NCBI GenBank assembly: GCA_019261985.1
Contig: JAFAQY010000100.1
Span: 1-64,000, forward strand
Length of the DNA: 64,000 nucleotides
Direction of reading: 5' to 3'
From: Bryobacterales bacterium
GTDB lineage: Bacteria; Acidobacteriota; Terriglobia; Bryobacterales; Bryobacteraceae
Part shown: in pieces, positions 8,637-17,637 of the stretch
Layout of the letters: the number at the start of each line of letters is the position of its first letter
How positions within the stretch are numbered: the first letter of the stretch is position 1
The notes under the pieces: generated by a model
The model's input: the letters and a program-made list of their open reading frames with translations, nothing else
Told to the model about the DNA's origin: nothing
Databases searched by the model: none
Translations under genes and position numbers: made by a program

Positions 8637-10643
8637 TCATTTCTGCTCAGAACCTGTTTGGCTTTTGCCGCGGCCAAAATCGAAAGCCAAAATGGCCTCG
8701 CTGGGGACATTCCGACCGGCCCGCTGTGCCGGCTCGAACACCCAAAGGCGTGCGGCATTCACAGCGGACTGCGCGAGGGCATCGACCCGCGGTCCCCCGT
8801 GCGTGAGAGCTTCCGCCTGCACGACCCGACCCTGATCGTCGATCGATACTCTTACACGAATCGTGACTTGCGAAGAAATGTCGATGCCAGGGGAGATCTC
8901 TGGCTCAACGCTTTTCCTGATATGTGTAATTGGCTCCGGGGAACGATCGGAATCGATAGGGCGAGCGGCCTCAGTCTCCGCAGCCGCGGGCTGCGACACG
9001 CCCGCTTGTGTTGGTGGCGAAACAGGTTTCGTGGAGGAGATTCCGAGGGGTGGCGTTGGGGTCGTATCACGCAGTAAGGGCTTTGCGAGAATCGGAGATT
9101 TCCTTTCTGCAAGTTGCTCCCGAGCCGCCTGGCGTTGCGACGGCCGCGCTCCGGCAACCAGTATGACGTCCGATGCTTCTCCGATCCGCAGTTCGAATCG
9201 CACCGTGCTGGATTTCGGGTAGTATTGGACGCTGCCTGCTTTCAGGAGGCTATTGTCTAGCGGAATCTGAGTGGTCGTGCCGCCGTCCCTTATCAGCAGC
9301 GTGCCTGCGCCGACACCAATATTTGCGGCCTTCTGATCCCAGGTAATTCTCATGTGATCCAGCTCATTCGCTGCCCTCAAATGGAGCGCGGCCGGGGCGG
9401 CCGGCGCGACAGTGATGCGCGCTATTTCCGGAGCTTTTGCGATCTTGTGGCGGGTAACCCAGCCTCTTCCGGACAGTAAGACTCCGGCGAGGAGCGCGGC
9501 AACCGCTGCCGCTGCCGCCCACTTCTTCCACGACTTCCCGCGCACTTCACCACCGTCGTACGTGAAGTCGTGGGTGATGCGCTCAGCCGGCCAGGCGTGG
9601 CCGGTGATGCGCTCATCCGGCTGGAGGTGGTCGGGCATGCGCTCATCCGGCGGGACTTGGTCGGTGATGCGCTCGGCCGGTTGGACGTAGTCGGCCATTC
9701 GCTCATCCGGCTGAACTTGGTCGATGGTGCGCTCAGCCGGTTGGACATAGTCGGCCATGCGCTCATCTGGCTCAACGTGGTCGGTCATGCGCTCATACGG
9801 CGGGACTTGGTCGGCAATACGCCCGTCCGGCTGGACTTCATCTGAGATGCGGTCATCTGGCTGAACGTGGTCGATCATGCGCTCGTCCGGCGGGACTTGG
9901 TCGGCAATGCGCCCGTCCGGTTGGACTTCATCTGAGATGCGGTCATCTGGCTGGACTTGGTCGGTGATGCGGTCGGCGGGCTGGACGTGGTTGGCGATGC
10001 GCTCAGCCCGCTGGACGTGATTGGTGATGCGCTCATCTGGCTGGACTTGGTCGGTGATCCGCTCAGCCGACTGGACGTCGTCCCTGATGCGCTTATCTGG
10101 CTCGACGTGCTCGAACGGGAATATGAGCGCTGGATGGCGTGAAATGGACTCTTCGCCACGCAGGAACAAGGCGGCACGGAGCTCTTGACCCGCGTCAGGC
10201 TTCAGGATTAAAAAGAACGATCCCGGCTCCCTGAGAAACTCGGCGGTCAACTTCTCGTCCTCCTGATCCAGCGCCAGGCCCGGGCGGCAGTGGGTCCGAT
10301 ACAGTCCGATGACTGTAAGCGAAGAGAGCCGCATGGTTTCGATATGGGCGCGAAGTTCGGAAAGCTCACTTTCGGAGAGGCGGTACAAGCGGCCAGAAGA
10401 GGACAGAATGGGGATGAAAAGTTCGACGTCGGCGTTGAGAGCGCGGACGTCCTTCGATATTGTGCCGATCAGGATCCCGCCGATCTCCTTTTGCGAATCG
10501 ACAGCTGCGCCTTGATGAACAGCCTCGCGGAGCCACGCCGCCACGCGGAACGAGAAATGGATGCCGGCGGCTGGCAGACGAATGCAGAGTTCTTTTCCAT
10601 TCTCTGAAGAAACCGCTTGCCCTTTCCGCCCTATGATGACCAT
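8637..10643 (-). CDS. Chimeric protein: degenerate JAMM-like domain, 18 ten-residue repeats, membrane helix, TonB C-terminal domain
   Basis: 668 residues. Residues 50-165 resemble a JAB/MPN (JAMM) domain: QKEIGGILIG is the usual strand and glutamate, and GLYRTHCRPGLALDQED sits where the metal site H-x-H...D should be, but the first histidine is arginine, so metal binding is doubtful. Residues 181-360 are 18 in-register copies of a 10-residue unit close to QPDERITDQV. A membrane helix follows KSWKK at about 373-395. A beta-rich segment and a proline-rich linker lead to a TonB_C-type domain (VTIRVRVSIDDQGRVVQAEAL ... LWVFEPAQR). TonB topology would put the repeats and JAMM part in the cytoplasm and the TonB domain in the periplasm. 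No ExbB/ExbD genes are adjacent. Function is unknown. Confidence 0.85.
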   Translation of the reverse strand: MVIIGRKGQAVSSENGKELCIRLPAAGIHFSFRVAAWLREAVHQGAAVDSQKEIGGILIGTISKDVRALNADVELFIPILSSSGRLYRLSESELSELRAHIETMRLSSLTVIGLYRTHCRPGLALDQEDEKLTAEFLREPGSFFLILKPDAGQELRAALFLRGEESISRHPALIFPFEHVEPDKRIRDDVQSAERITDQVQPDERITNHVQRAERIANHVQPADRITDQVQPDDRISDEVQPDGRIADQVPPDERMIDHVQPDDRISDEVQPDGRIADQVPPYERMTDHVEPDERMADYVQPAERTIDQVQPDERMADYVQPAERITDQVPPDERMPDHLQPDERITGHAWPAERITHDFTYDGGEVRGKSWKKWAAAAAVAALLAGVLLSGRGWVTRHKIAKAPEIARITVAPAAPAALHLRAANELDHMRITWDQKAANIGVGAGTLLIRDGGTTTQIPLDNSLLKAGSVQYYPKSSTVRFELRIGEASDVILVAGARPSQRQAAREQLAERKSPILAKPLLRDTTPTPPLGISSTKPVSPPTQAGVSQPAAAETEAARPIDSDRSPEPITHIRKSVEPEISPGIDISSQVTIRVRVSIDDQGRVVQAEALTHGGPRVDALAQSAVNAARLWVFEPAQRAGRNVPSEAILAFDFGRGKSQTGSEQK
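9564..10103 (-). repeat. Coding tandem repeat, 18 x 30 bp, with 90-bp and 60-bp higher-order duplications
   Basis: In-frame 30-base units encode residues 181-360 of the TonB-type protein. Residues 231-260 and 261-290 are near-identical 30-residue blocks, and 291-310 and 311-330 are near-identical 20-residue blocks, so recent expansion by block duplication is likely. The copy number would be expected to vary between strains. Confidence 0.95.
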
Positions 10644-10843
10644 CTACACGGGATACGGGTGGGCGCTCACCGTGGACCAAACCGCCCTTACGAGATTACG
10701 GTAACTACTTGTTGTCTGAGTTATGGGTGTCCGTCCCCTTCTTGCCACGTTTTTAGTCTTCCTTTTATTTATCGGTGTCAGTCTGGTTGAATGACGGTGG
10801 CGGTGAGCAATATAAGGCCGAGCAGCAGGCTCGTGATTTTTTC

Positions 10844-10879
10844 GGAGTTCTCGTTTTCGAAGGAGTTCTCGTTTTCGAA
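10844..10879. repeat. Perfect 18-bp tandem duplication in a 450-bp gene-free stretch
   Basis: Two identical adjacent copies of GGAGTTCTCGTTTTCGAA. The surrounding stretch from 10644 to 11094 holds no gene I can support. It lies upstream of the TonB-type gene (minus strand) and downstream of a glycosyltransferase gene, so it probably contains the promoter of the former. Confidence 0.8.
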
Positions 10880-11094
10880 ATTGACGGACTCTGCCCGTAG
10901 TATCAGACCCCTCTATCTGACTTAACTCTCGCCCATCGTCAGACAGTCGACGGACAGTGGGTTGAAAGTACAAACTACGCCTCGCAACCCAAGTTCCACC
11001 GTGAAAGTCGTTTAGCTTTAAGAATGAGTCAATCTCACTAGAGCGTAATTTTTACCGTGGACGGGAATGATTGCGCGAACTATTTTCTGAAGAG

Positions 11095-12264
11095 TCAGAC
11101 TGCTGACATCCCTCGGCCCGTCGCGCTCGAGAGAGGACCGCGAGTTCGGGGGTCTAGCACCCCCTCGTAAATACCTGTCACGCACGCAACGGAATTTTCC
11201 ATCGAAAAATGTTCGCGGGCCCGAGCCGCAGCGGATGCGCCGAGCCGCTGGCGAAGTGGCGCGTTCCGGATCAGCGCGCTGAGCTTGCCGGTCAGCTCCT
11301 CGGGTTTTTCGACGCCGAAGAGCAGGCCGCTTACGCCGTCGTCGACAAGCTCGGGGATGCCGCCGACTCGCGAGGCCACCACCGCGCAGCCGCACGCCAT
11401 GGCCTCAAGCAGCGCGTTCGGGAAACTTTCTGTATCCGAAGCGAGCACAAAGATGTCCATGGCGCGAATCCATCCGCTTACGTCTTTTGCCGCTGGCTCA
11501 AAGATGCACGAGTCCTCCAGGCCCAATCGCTGCCTCAGCGCCTGCAGCGCGTCCAGCATTTCCCCGCTACCAACGATCAGAAGCTTCATGCCGGGCAACA
11601 GCGCCCTGACGGCGGCGAAGGATTCCAGCAGCAGATTTAGCCTCTTTTCAGGACGCAATGCGCACACGCAGCCGATTACGAGCGGCGCGCTTGGCAAGGC
11701 CTCTGGTCCGATCGTCGCCCCGGGATGAAACGCTTTCGTATCGACTCCGTTGTAGCAGAGGCGCACCTTCCCGGACCGCACACCTTCATCTCGAATGAGG
11801 TGATCTTGCACCGCTTTAGAATTAACGACAATGGCATCCGCCAGCCGGTCCGCTAGTCGCAATCCATACCTTAACCGGGTTTGAATGCGGCTGCGATACC
11901 AGAGGTTTGAGACGATGATTGGCGTTTCAAGCAGCCGCGCAACCGGAGCGGCGAAGATGGCCGTCGGCGCATCGAAGGTGTGGACCAGCCGGATGCCGTG
12001 GGCTTTTAAGTACTGCCGCAGAGCCACCGCGCCCTTAATTCCGGAAATCCCGATGAGCGACTGAACCGGGAATGGAACGATGGGAACGCCGGCCGCGCTT
12101 AATTCTTCATGGCGCAACCCGCCGGTTCGAAAGCATCCCACGTGCGGGCGATATCGGGAACCCGTCAGCGCGCACGCTAGACGAGCGAGATCCCGCTCGC
12201 ATCCCCCAATCCCGAGCTCACGCGCCATCAGCAAGACGGGGAAGGGCTGCGGGGCTCCACTCAT
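11095..12264 (-). CDS. Family 4 glycosyltransferase
   Basis: About 389 residues, GT-B fold. The N-terminal acceptor domain begins PVLLMARELGIGGCERDLARL, a common start in lipopolysaccharide and exopolysaccharide transferases. The C-terminal part has the donor site LLEAMACGCAVVASRVGGIPELVDDGVSGLLF and an earlier VIGCVCALRPEKRLNLLLESF strand. The start at 12264 is fixed by an ATGA overlap with asnB; the longer frame to 12387 only reads through the end of asnB. Pairing with an amidotransferase of the asparagine-synthase type suggests modification of a surface polysaccharide (inference). Confidence 0.9.
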   Translation of the reverse strand: MSGAPQPFPVLLMARELGIGGCERDLARLACALTGSRYRPHVGCFRTGGLRHEELSAAGVPIVPFPVQSLIGISGIKGAVALRQYLKAHGIRLVHTFDAPTAIFAAPVARLLETPIIVSNLWYRSRIQTRLRYGLRLADRLADAIVVNSKAVQDHLIRDEGVRSGKVRLCYNGVDTKAFHPGATIGPEALPSAPLVIGCVCALRPEKRLNLLLESFAAVRALLPGMKLLIVGSGEMLDALQALRQRLGLEDSCIFEPAAKDVSGWIRAMDIFVLASDTESFPNALLEAMACGCAVVASRVGGIPELVDDGVSGLLFGVEKPEELTGKLSALIRNAPLRQRLGASAAARAREHFSMENSVACVTGIYEGVLDPRTRGPLSSATGRGMSAV

Positions 12265-14108
12265 CGCGAAATACTGTTCGCCTGCAGCCAGTGCTCCAGG
12301 ACCAGCAGATACCACAACTGAACGGGAACCCGGTTCTGCCGCGACGCTTGCCCAAAAGCGATATCCAGCATTCCGGGACGAATCCACCCTTCACGAACCA
12401 GCCTGGTTTCGCCCCGAAGCGCGGCGAGGTCGTTGGTCCACCGTTCCGCAAGCCACCTTTCGACAGGCACCGTAAATCCCGCTTTCGGGCGATTCGCGAT
12501 CGCGGCGCCAACTCTGCGCTTGCAAATTTCGCGCAAGATGGCTTTTAAACGTAGGCCAGGCAGCCGCGTGGAAAAGGGAAGGGGCGCTGCGAATTCCCAA
12601 AGCTGGTGATCGAGGAACGGCGCACGGGCCTCCAGTCCATTGTGCATGCTGGCGCCGTCGACCTTTACCATGAATTCGCCGGTGAAGTGATGCCGCAGGT
12701 GATAGGCAAACACCTCCGCTTGGAGATTTCGAGCCGATGCGAGCGAGGGCTGTATATGTCGTCGGCGATTCGAATGCAGAAGACGGTCACCCAAGAGCGG
12801 AGCATAGTAGGCAGCGCGGTCTTGCGCTCCTACAAATCCGGCGAGACCCTGTGTAGAACAATTCAACAGCGTGCGGAGCCGACGCAAGGGAATGGATTTG
12901 TATTCGCTCGCCCCGATACGCGAACAGACCGGCACAAGCACCGGCGGAATATATCGGGCGACTTGCTCCGCGATTCGCGCATTTCGGAAAAACGGGTAGC
13001 CGAGAAAGACATCATCTCCGCCGTCGCCCGTAAGCAGCACCTTGGCGTGCGGCGCCACCGCTCGGGTCACGGCAAGCATGCCCAGCGCGGATTGGCAGGC
13101 AAACGGCTCGCCGAACGCAGTATTTAGTTCCTCAAGAGGCGGCGGACGATGCGCGGGGATGTGGATGACATCGTGTGGGATTCCCAGAACACAGGCGGTG
13201 TGGCGCGCCGCGGCGGTCTCATCCGAGGGGTCGCCCGGCGCGCCCACCGTGAATGCGTGTATATTCGCGTTCAAACGTTTCAGAGCCCAGCAGACCAGTG
13301 CCGAATCGATCCCGCCGCTGAGTAGCGCGGCAACGTTGACGTCGGCTACAAGTCGCACGCGGACCGCTTCCAGCAAACGGCTTTCGGTTTCCTCGATAGC
13401 CGCGTCGAACGACATGGAAGCGGATGAACCGGCCTGCGGCAGCGTCCAATAGAGTCGTTCCGATACGCGCCCGTTCTCCCATTCGAGAATCGTCGCCGGC
13501 GGCAGTTTGTGGATGCCGCAATAAATGGAGCGCTCTGCGGTAACGAAGCCGAATTTCAGGAAGTCCATGACGGATTCGCGGTCGATACCGCCGCACAAAC
13601 CCGCGGCCCTCAGCGCGCCAATGGTGGACGCAAACGCGAGCGAGCTTTCCGCGCGCCAGTACACCAGCGGTTTGACCCCTAAACGGTCACGCACCAGCGT
13701 CAGCCTCCGCCGCCGGTTATCCCAGATGCCGAAAGCGAACATCCCTCGCAGGCGGCGGACCATCTCGTCGATACCCCACTGTTGATAGCCATTCAGCAAA
13801 ACTTCGGTATCGCAGCGCGAGAAGAATTTCCGGCCGGCAGATTCCAGTTCGCGGCGCAGCTCCTGGAAATTGTAGATGCAGCCGTTAAAGACCACCGCCG
13901 TTTCGCGGTCTTCGGAGAGCATGGGCTGATTTCCGGCCGCGCTTAGATCGAGGATGGAGAGCCGGCGGTGTCCCAGCGCCGCCCCAGGCCACTCCTCGAG
14001 TCCCTCGGAATCGGGCCCGCGCCGGGCAAGCGCATCGGTCATCGCGCGCGTCGCGTCAAGAAGGCCGGCGTCACGGCGGGATGAGACAAATCCCGCTATT
14101 CCGCACAT
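12261..14108 (-). CDS. asnB: Asparagine synthetase (glutamine-hydrolysing)
   Basis: 615 residues. The mature N-terminus MCGIAGFV supplies the class-II amidotransferase nucleophile Cys2. The N-terminal glutaminase domain runs to about residue 200 (RRGPDSEG, GHRRLSILDLS, VVFNGCIYNFQELR). The synthetase domain follows with the ATP pyrophosphatase loop LLSGGIDSAL. It makes asparagine from aspartate and glutamine, or amidates another carboxylate. Members of this length beside glycosyltransferases often modify sugars in polysaccharide clusters, so a role other than free asparagine synthesis is possible. Its stop overlaps the downstream glycosyltransferase start. Confidence 0.92.
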   Translation of the reverse strand: MCGIAGFVSSRRDAGLLDATRAMTDALARRGPDSEGLEEWPGAALGHRRLSILDLSAAGNQPMLSEDRETAVVFNGCIYNFQELRRELESAGRKFFSRCDTEVLLNGYQQWGIDEMVRRLRGMFAFGIWDNRRRRLTLVRDRLGVKPLVYWRAESSLAFASTIGALRAAGLCGGIDRESVMDFLKFGFVTAERSIYCGIHKLPPATILEWENGRVSERLYWTLPQAGSSASMSFDAAIEETESRLLEAVRVRLVADVNVAALLSGGIDSALVCWALKRLNANIHAFTVGAPGDPSDETAAARHTACVLGIPHDVIHIPAHRPPPLEELNTAFGEPFACQSALGMLAVTRAVAPHAKVLLTGDGGDDVFLGYPFFRNARIAEQVARYIPPVLVPVCSRIGASEYKSIPLRRLRTLLNCSTQGLAGFVGAQDRAAYYAPLLGDRLLHSNRRRHIQPSLASARNLQAEVFAYHLRHHFTGEFMVKVDGASMHNGLEARAPFLDHQLWEFAAPLPFSTRLPGLRLKAILREICKRRVGAAIANRPKAGFTVPVERWLAERWTNDLAALRGETRLVREGWIRPGMLDIAFGQASRQNRVPVQLWYLLVLEHWLQANSISR

Positions 14109-14167
14109 GTTTCTTGATTATAGTGAACGGCAGGGCGGTAAATTCTCTTGGGCATTTGGCGCTGCGT

Positions 14168-14275
14168 GTAGGGCAGGTTGCCAACCTGCGCGCGATTGCC
14201 AATCGCGCTGGGCGGTGTTGGTAAACGGTCGGCAGGCGGGTTAGCAACCCGCCGCAGGTTGGCAACCTGCCCTAC
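14168..14275. repeat. Compound dispersed palindromic repeat
   Basis: Three or four inverted units in a row: GGGCAGGTTGCCAACCTG, GCGATTGCCAATCGC, GGCGGGTTAGCAACCCGCC and CAGGTTGGCAACCTGCCC. The two outer units face each other, so the whole block can fold into a large hairpin. It lies between the divergent asnB and ABC operons. Confidence 0.75.
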
Positions 14276-14401
14276 TTCGAAACCATTTGGGTCAGTGAAC
14301 GTCTTACGACTTAGAGCAGTAATTCCACTGCGTAGCACCCCCGGGCATGGGGTTGCTTTCAAGCTGTTGTAACCACATTGTTTACTCCCGCCGGGTCCCG
14401 A

Positions 14402-14430
14402 TTGACACCCTTTTGCCCCGGCTGTATTAT
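14402..14430 (+). promoter_or_regulatory. Consensus sigma-70 promoter of the Gld-type ABC operon
   Basis: TTGACA at 14402-14407, a 17-base spacer, and TATTAT at 14425-14430. The first gene starts 50 bases after the -10 box. Confidence 0.85.
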
Positions 14431-14480
14431 GAAATGTTTGCTCTCACAGAGAGCGTTCTCGCTCGTCCTGAGTATTGAAT

Positions 14481-15494
14481 ATGATCAAAGTTGAAGGCCT
14501 GACCAAGCGATATGCCCGCAATGTCGCGGTAGATCACATCTCTTTCGAAGTTCAAAAAGGGCAAATCGTGGGTTTTCTGGGGCCCAACGGCGCCGGCAAG
14601 ACCACTACGATGCGCATGCTCACCTGTTTCATGCCGCCTACGGACGGCACGGCCGAGGTTGCCGGGTACGACGTCATCGAAAAGCCGATGGAAGTGAAAA
14701 AACGCATTGGCTATTTGCCGGAGTCCCCACCCGTTTATCCGGAAATGGAGGTAGTCGAGTACCTCGATTTCGTTGGCCGCATCAAAGGCGTCGAAAAATC
14801 CGGTCTCGCCAAGCGTATCGACGATGTTATGGAAACGTGCGCGATCGGCGATGTTCGCAACAAGGAGATCGGCAAGCTTTCCAAAGGCTACCGGCAGCGC
14901 GTGGGGCTGGCGCAGGCGATCCTGCACAATCCCGACGTTCTGATCCTCGACGAACCCACCGCCGGCCTCGACCCGCACCAGATCATCGAGACTCGAGATC
15001 TGATCAAGAGCCTGGCCGGAAACCATACCATTATTCTTTCCACCCACATCCTGCCCGAAGTCGAGCAGACCTGCGAGCACGTCATCATCATTGCCAAGGG
15101 CAGACTGGTGGCGACCGACACGGTGGCGAATCTCACCAGCCGCTTGCGCGGCAGCGAAACCGTCGCGGTGCAGGTTACGCCCTCCAACGCGAACGCCGAT
15201 CTCGGGCAGTTCAGCCAAAGCGTGCAGCGCAAACTGGAACAGGTATCGGGCGTTAGCCGCGTGATGCACAAGGATTCCAGGGATGGCAAAGTCGAGTTCA
15301 CCGTGGAGAGCTTGCAGGGCCGCCACATCCGGCCGGAGCTTGCTCGCGCGATCGTCGAATCGGGGTGGAACTTGAACGAGCTACATGCCGTCGGCTTGAG
15401 CCTGGAAGAGATCTTCCTGCAATTGACGGCGACGCCCAAGGAAATCGAAGCCGCGGCCGCTCCGGAAGTCGCCGTAGTAGGAGAACAGTCATGA
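14481..15494 (+). CDS. ABC transporter ATP-binding protein, Gld/ABC-2 type
   Basis: About 337 residues. Walker A GPNGAGKT, signature LSKGYRQRVGLAQAI, Walker B VLILDEP and the H-loop STHI are intact. The extra C-terminal domain of about 100 residues is usual for ABC-2 ATPases of the GldA/NosF kind. I chose the ATG at 14481; an in-frame TTG two codons earlier is less likely. It is the first gene of four that overlap or abut and resemble GldA, GldF, GldG and a DUF4340 protein. In gliding Bacteroidota this set supports gliding, but the same set is widespread in non-gliders, where it exports an unknown substrate. Confidence 0.93.
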   Translation: MIKVEGLTKRYARNVAVDHISFEVQKGQIVGFLGPNGAGKTTTMRMLTCFMPPTDGTAEVAGYDVIEKPMEVKKRIGYLPESPPVYPEMEVVEYLDFVGRIKGVEKSGLAKRIDDVMETCAIGDVRNKEIGKLSKGYRQRVGLAQAILHNPDVLILDEPTAGLDPHQIIETRDLIKSLAGNHTIILSTHILPEVEQTCEHVIIIAKGRLVATDTVANLTSRLRGSETVAVQVTPSNANADLGQFSQSVQRKLEQVSGVSRVMHKDSRDGKVEFTVESLQGRHIRPELARAIVESGWNLNELHAVGLSLEEIFLQLTATPKEIEAAAAPEVAVVGEQS

Positions 15495-16255
15495 ACACCT
15501 TTACCATCGCAAGAAAGGAACTGAGCAGTTACTTCCGCTCCCCAATCGCGTATGGAGTGATGTTCTTTTTTGCTCTCATCGCGGGTTACTTCTTTTACGC
15601 CGCCGTAGCGATCTTCATTCGCCAAAGCCTGCAAGCCACGATGATGGGCCAGTCGGTACCGATGAGCGTAGACGACTGGGTAATTCGCAGCGTGCTTTCG
15701 AACGTGGCTGTGGTCGGCCTATTCATGGTTCCGATGATCACGATGCGTCTTTTCGCCGAAGAAAAGCGCACCGGCACGATCGAGCTGTTGGTCACCTCGC
15801 CTCTGCGCGATATGGAAATCATCATGGGTAAATGGCTGGCTGCGCTGGCTCTGTACGGCGCGATGCTGGTACTCTCGCTGATCAACGTCGGCGTGCTGTA
15901 TATGTATGGCAAGCCATCCTGGAAGCCTCTGCTGATCGGCTACCTCGGGCTGCTTTTGCAGGGCGGCTGCATGCTCGCCCTGGGAGCGTTTGTCTCTACC
16001 TGCACAAAGAATCAAATCGTAGCAGCTGTCGCGGGATTCGGACTTCTGTTGCTTCTATGGGTGATCAACTGGGCTTCGTCGCTCGATAACGGGGTTGTTT
16101 CTCGCGTACTCGGGTATCTATCGATCACGGATCATTTTGAAAATTTCTCCAAGGGTGTTATGGACATCAAGGACACTGTGTTTTATTTAAGTGTCATTGT
16201 TTTCGGCCTGTTTCTTACGGCCCGGTCGATGGAATCGATGAGGTGGAGGGCGTAG
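15491..16255 (+). CDS. ABC-2 type transporter permease (GldF-like)
   Basis: About 254 residues with six hydrophobic segments. It starts MNTFTIARKELSSYFRSPIAYG, typical of ABC-2 permeases of the GldF group, and contains RLFAEEKRTGTIELLVTSPLRD, the cytoplasmic coupling segment of the family. The start at 15491 overlaps the ATPase stop (ATGA). The next gene follows after one base. It forms the membrane channel driven by the preceding ATPase. Confidence 0.92.
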   Translation: MNTFTIARKELSSYFRSPIAYGVMFFFALIAGYFFYAAVAIFIRQSLQATMMGQSVPMSVDDWVIRSVLSNVAVVGLFMVPMITMRLFAEEKRTGTIELLVTSPLRDMEIIMGKWLAALALYGAMLVLSLINVGVLYMYGKPSWKPLLIGYLGLLLQGGCMLALGAFVSTCTKNQIVAAVAGFGLLLLLWVINWASSLDNGVVSRVLGYLSITDHFENFSKGVMDIKDTVFYLSVIVFGLFLTARSMESMRWRA

Positions 16256-16256
16256 G

Positions 16257-17630
16257 ATGCCGGGACAAGATCAAAGCCGCCGCCGCGCCGCCACTTTCGC
16301 GCAGGCGATCGTTTATACCCTGATTGTGATCGCGATCATAGGAACTCTCAATTTCCTGGCGAACCGGTATAACAAGAGCTACGATTCCACAGCGAACAAG
16401 AAATTCACACTTTCCGATCAGAGCTCGAAAATCGCGAAGAACCTGAAGCAGGACCTGACAATTACGTACTGGGGTCAACCGAGCCGGTTTTCCGAAGCGC
16501 GCGATTTGTTGGACCGATATAAGAATTTATCGCCGAAGATCGACGTGAAATTGGAAGACGCCGATAAGAAACGGACGCAGGCGATTGCGGCCGGGGTCAA
16601 AGCTCTGCCCACGATTTACGTGCAGGTCGGCAATAAAAAGGAAGAAGCCAAAACCCTAACCGAAGAAGACATCACCGGAGCGATGGTCCGGGCTCTCAAA
16701 GGCGGCGACCGCGAGGTTTGCTTCCTCTCCGGCTACGGCGAGCACACGATCGACAACACGGAGCGCGATGGGTTCTCCAAAGCGAAAGAACTCGCCGAAA
16801 AAGGGAATTACAAGACGCAGAACGTCAAAATGATTCCGAAAGCCGAGATCCCGATGGAATGCACCATTGCGGTGTTGCCGGGACCCAGGCGCGACCTGCT
16901 TCAGCCCGCGGTAGACGCGATTAAGACCTACGTCGAAAACGGCGGCCGCGCTCTGTTCATGCTCGACCCGCCGCTCAAGTTCGGGCAAGCGGAAGTGGAT
17001 GATAATACTGCGCTGACCAACGTGCTTGCAAGCTGGGGCGTTACTGTTCAAAAAGATTTGGTTCTCGACCTTAGCGGCGTGGGCCAGTTGTTTCAACTTG
17101 GGCCGGAGTTCCCACTTGTGACTGCTTACGAGAATCATCCCATCGTGCGCGATCTCAAGGATGTTGCTACCGGGTTCCCCATCGCCCGTTCGCTCGAGGT
17201 CAAAAACGGCGACAAGACGACGGTCGAGAAACTTTTTGCGACGTCGGAAGACAGCATTGCGACGAAGAACCTTTCCTCGCCGGAGATCAAGCAGAGCAAG
17301 GACGATCTTAAGGGTCCGCTGGTGCTTGCGGCCGCGGGGACCTACACAACGGGGAAGGACACCGGTAACGGGCGCTTCGTCGTGGTAGGCTCATCCGGCT
17401 TCGCCGCCAACAATTTCATCGCTTTCAACGGCAACCGCGACCTGTTCATGAACATGCTGAACTGGCTCTCTTCGGACGAGGATCTGATTTCGATTCGCCC
17501 GAAGGAGCCGTCCGACAATCCTCTGAACATGAACGCGCGCCAGGTTTCGACGCTGTTCTACCTGAGTGTTATTGCGCTCCCGCTCGCCATTGTCTTCGTG
17601 GGCGCGGGAGTCTGGTGGCGCCGGAGGTAG
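16257..17630 (+). CDS. GldG-like ABC accessory protein
   Basis: About 457 residues. One N-terminal membrane helix (AIVYTLIVIAIIGTLNFLANRY), a large extracytoplasmic region beginning with KKFTLSDQSSKIAKNLKQDLTI, and one C-terminal helix (FYLSVIALPLAIVFVGAGVWW) followed by a basic tail. This matches the GldG/DUF4350-like layout found after GldF. GGTGGAGGG precedes the start. It is expected to work with the ATPase and permease as an extracytoplasmic subunit; its biochemical role is not established. Confidence 0.88.
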   Translation: MPGQDQSRRRAATFAQAIVYTLIVIAIIGTLNFLANRYNKSYDSTANKKFTLSDQSSKIAKNLKQDLTITYWGQPSRFSEARDLLDRYKNLSPKIDVKLEDADKKRTQAIAAGVKALPTIYVQVGNKKEEAKTLTEEDITGAMVRALKGGDREVCFLSGYGEHTIDNTERDGFSKAKELAEKGNYKTQNVKMIPKAEIPMECTIAVLPGPRRDLLQPAVDAIKTYVENGGRALFMLDPPLKFGQAEVDDNTALTNVLASWGVTVQKDLVLDLSGVGQLFQLGPEFPLVTAYENHPIVRDLKDVATGFPIARSLEVKNGDKTTVEKLFATSEDSIATKNLSSPEIKQSKDDLKGPLVLAAAGTYTTGKDTGNGRFVVVGSSGFAANNFIAFNGNRDLFMNMLNWLSSDEDLISIRPKEPSDNPLNMNARQVSTLFYLSVIALPLAIVFVGAGVWWRRR

Positions 17631-17637
17631 AACGGCC

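Noticed and set aside
9564-10103. Regular 30-bp repeats that could suggest a CRISPR array
   Set aside because: Units are directly adjacent with no spacers and keep an intact reading frame through a protein; they encode a decapeptide repeat.
14427-15326. Long minus-strand ORF opposite the ABC ATPase gene
   Set aside because: It mirrors an unmistakable ATPase on the plus strand with Walker motifs, promoter and operon, and has no recognisable domain.
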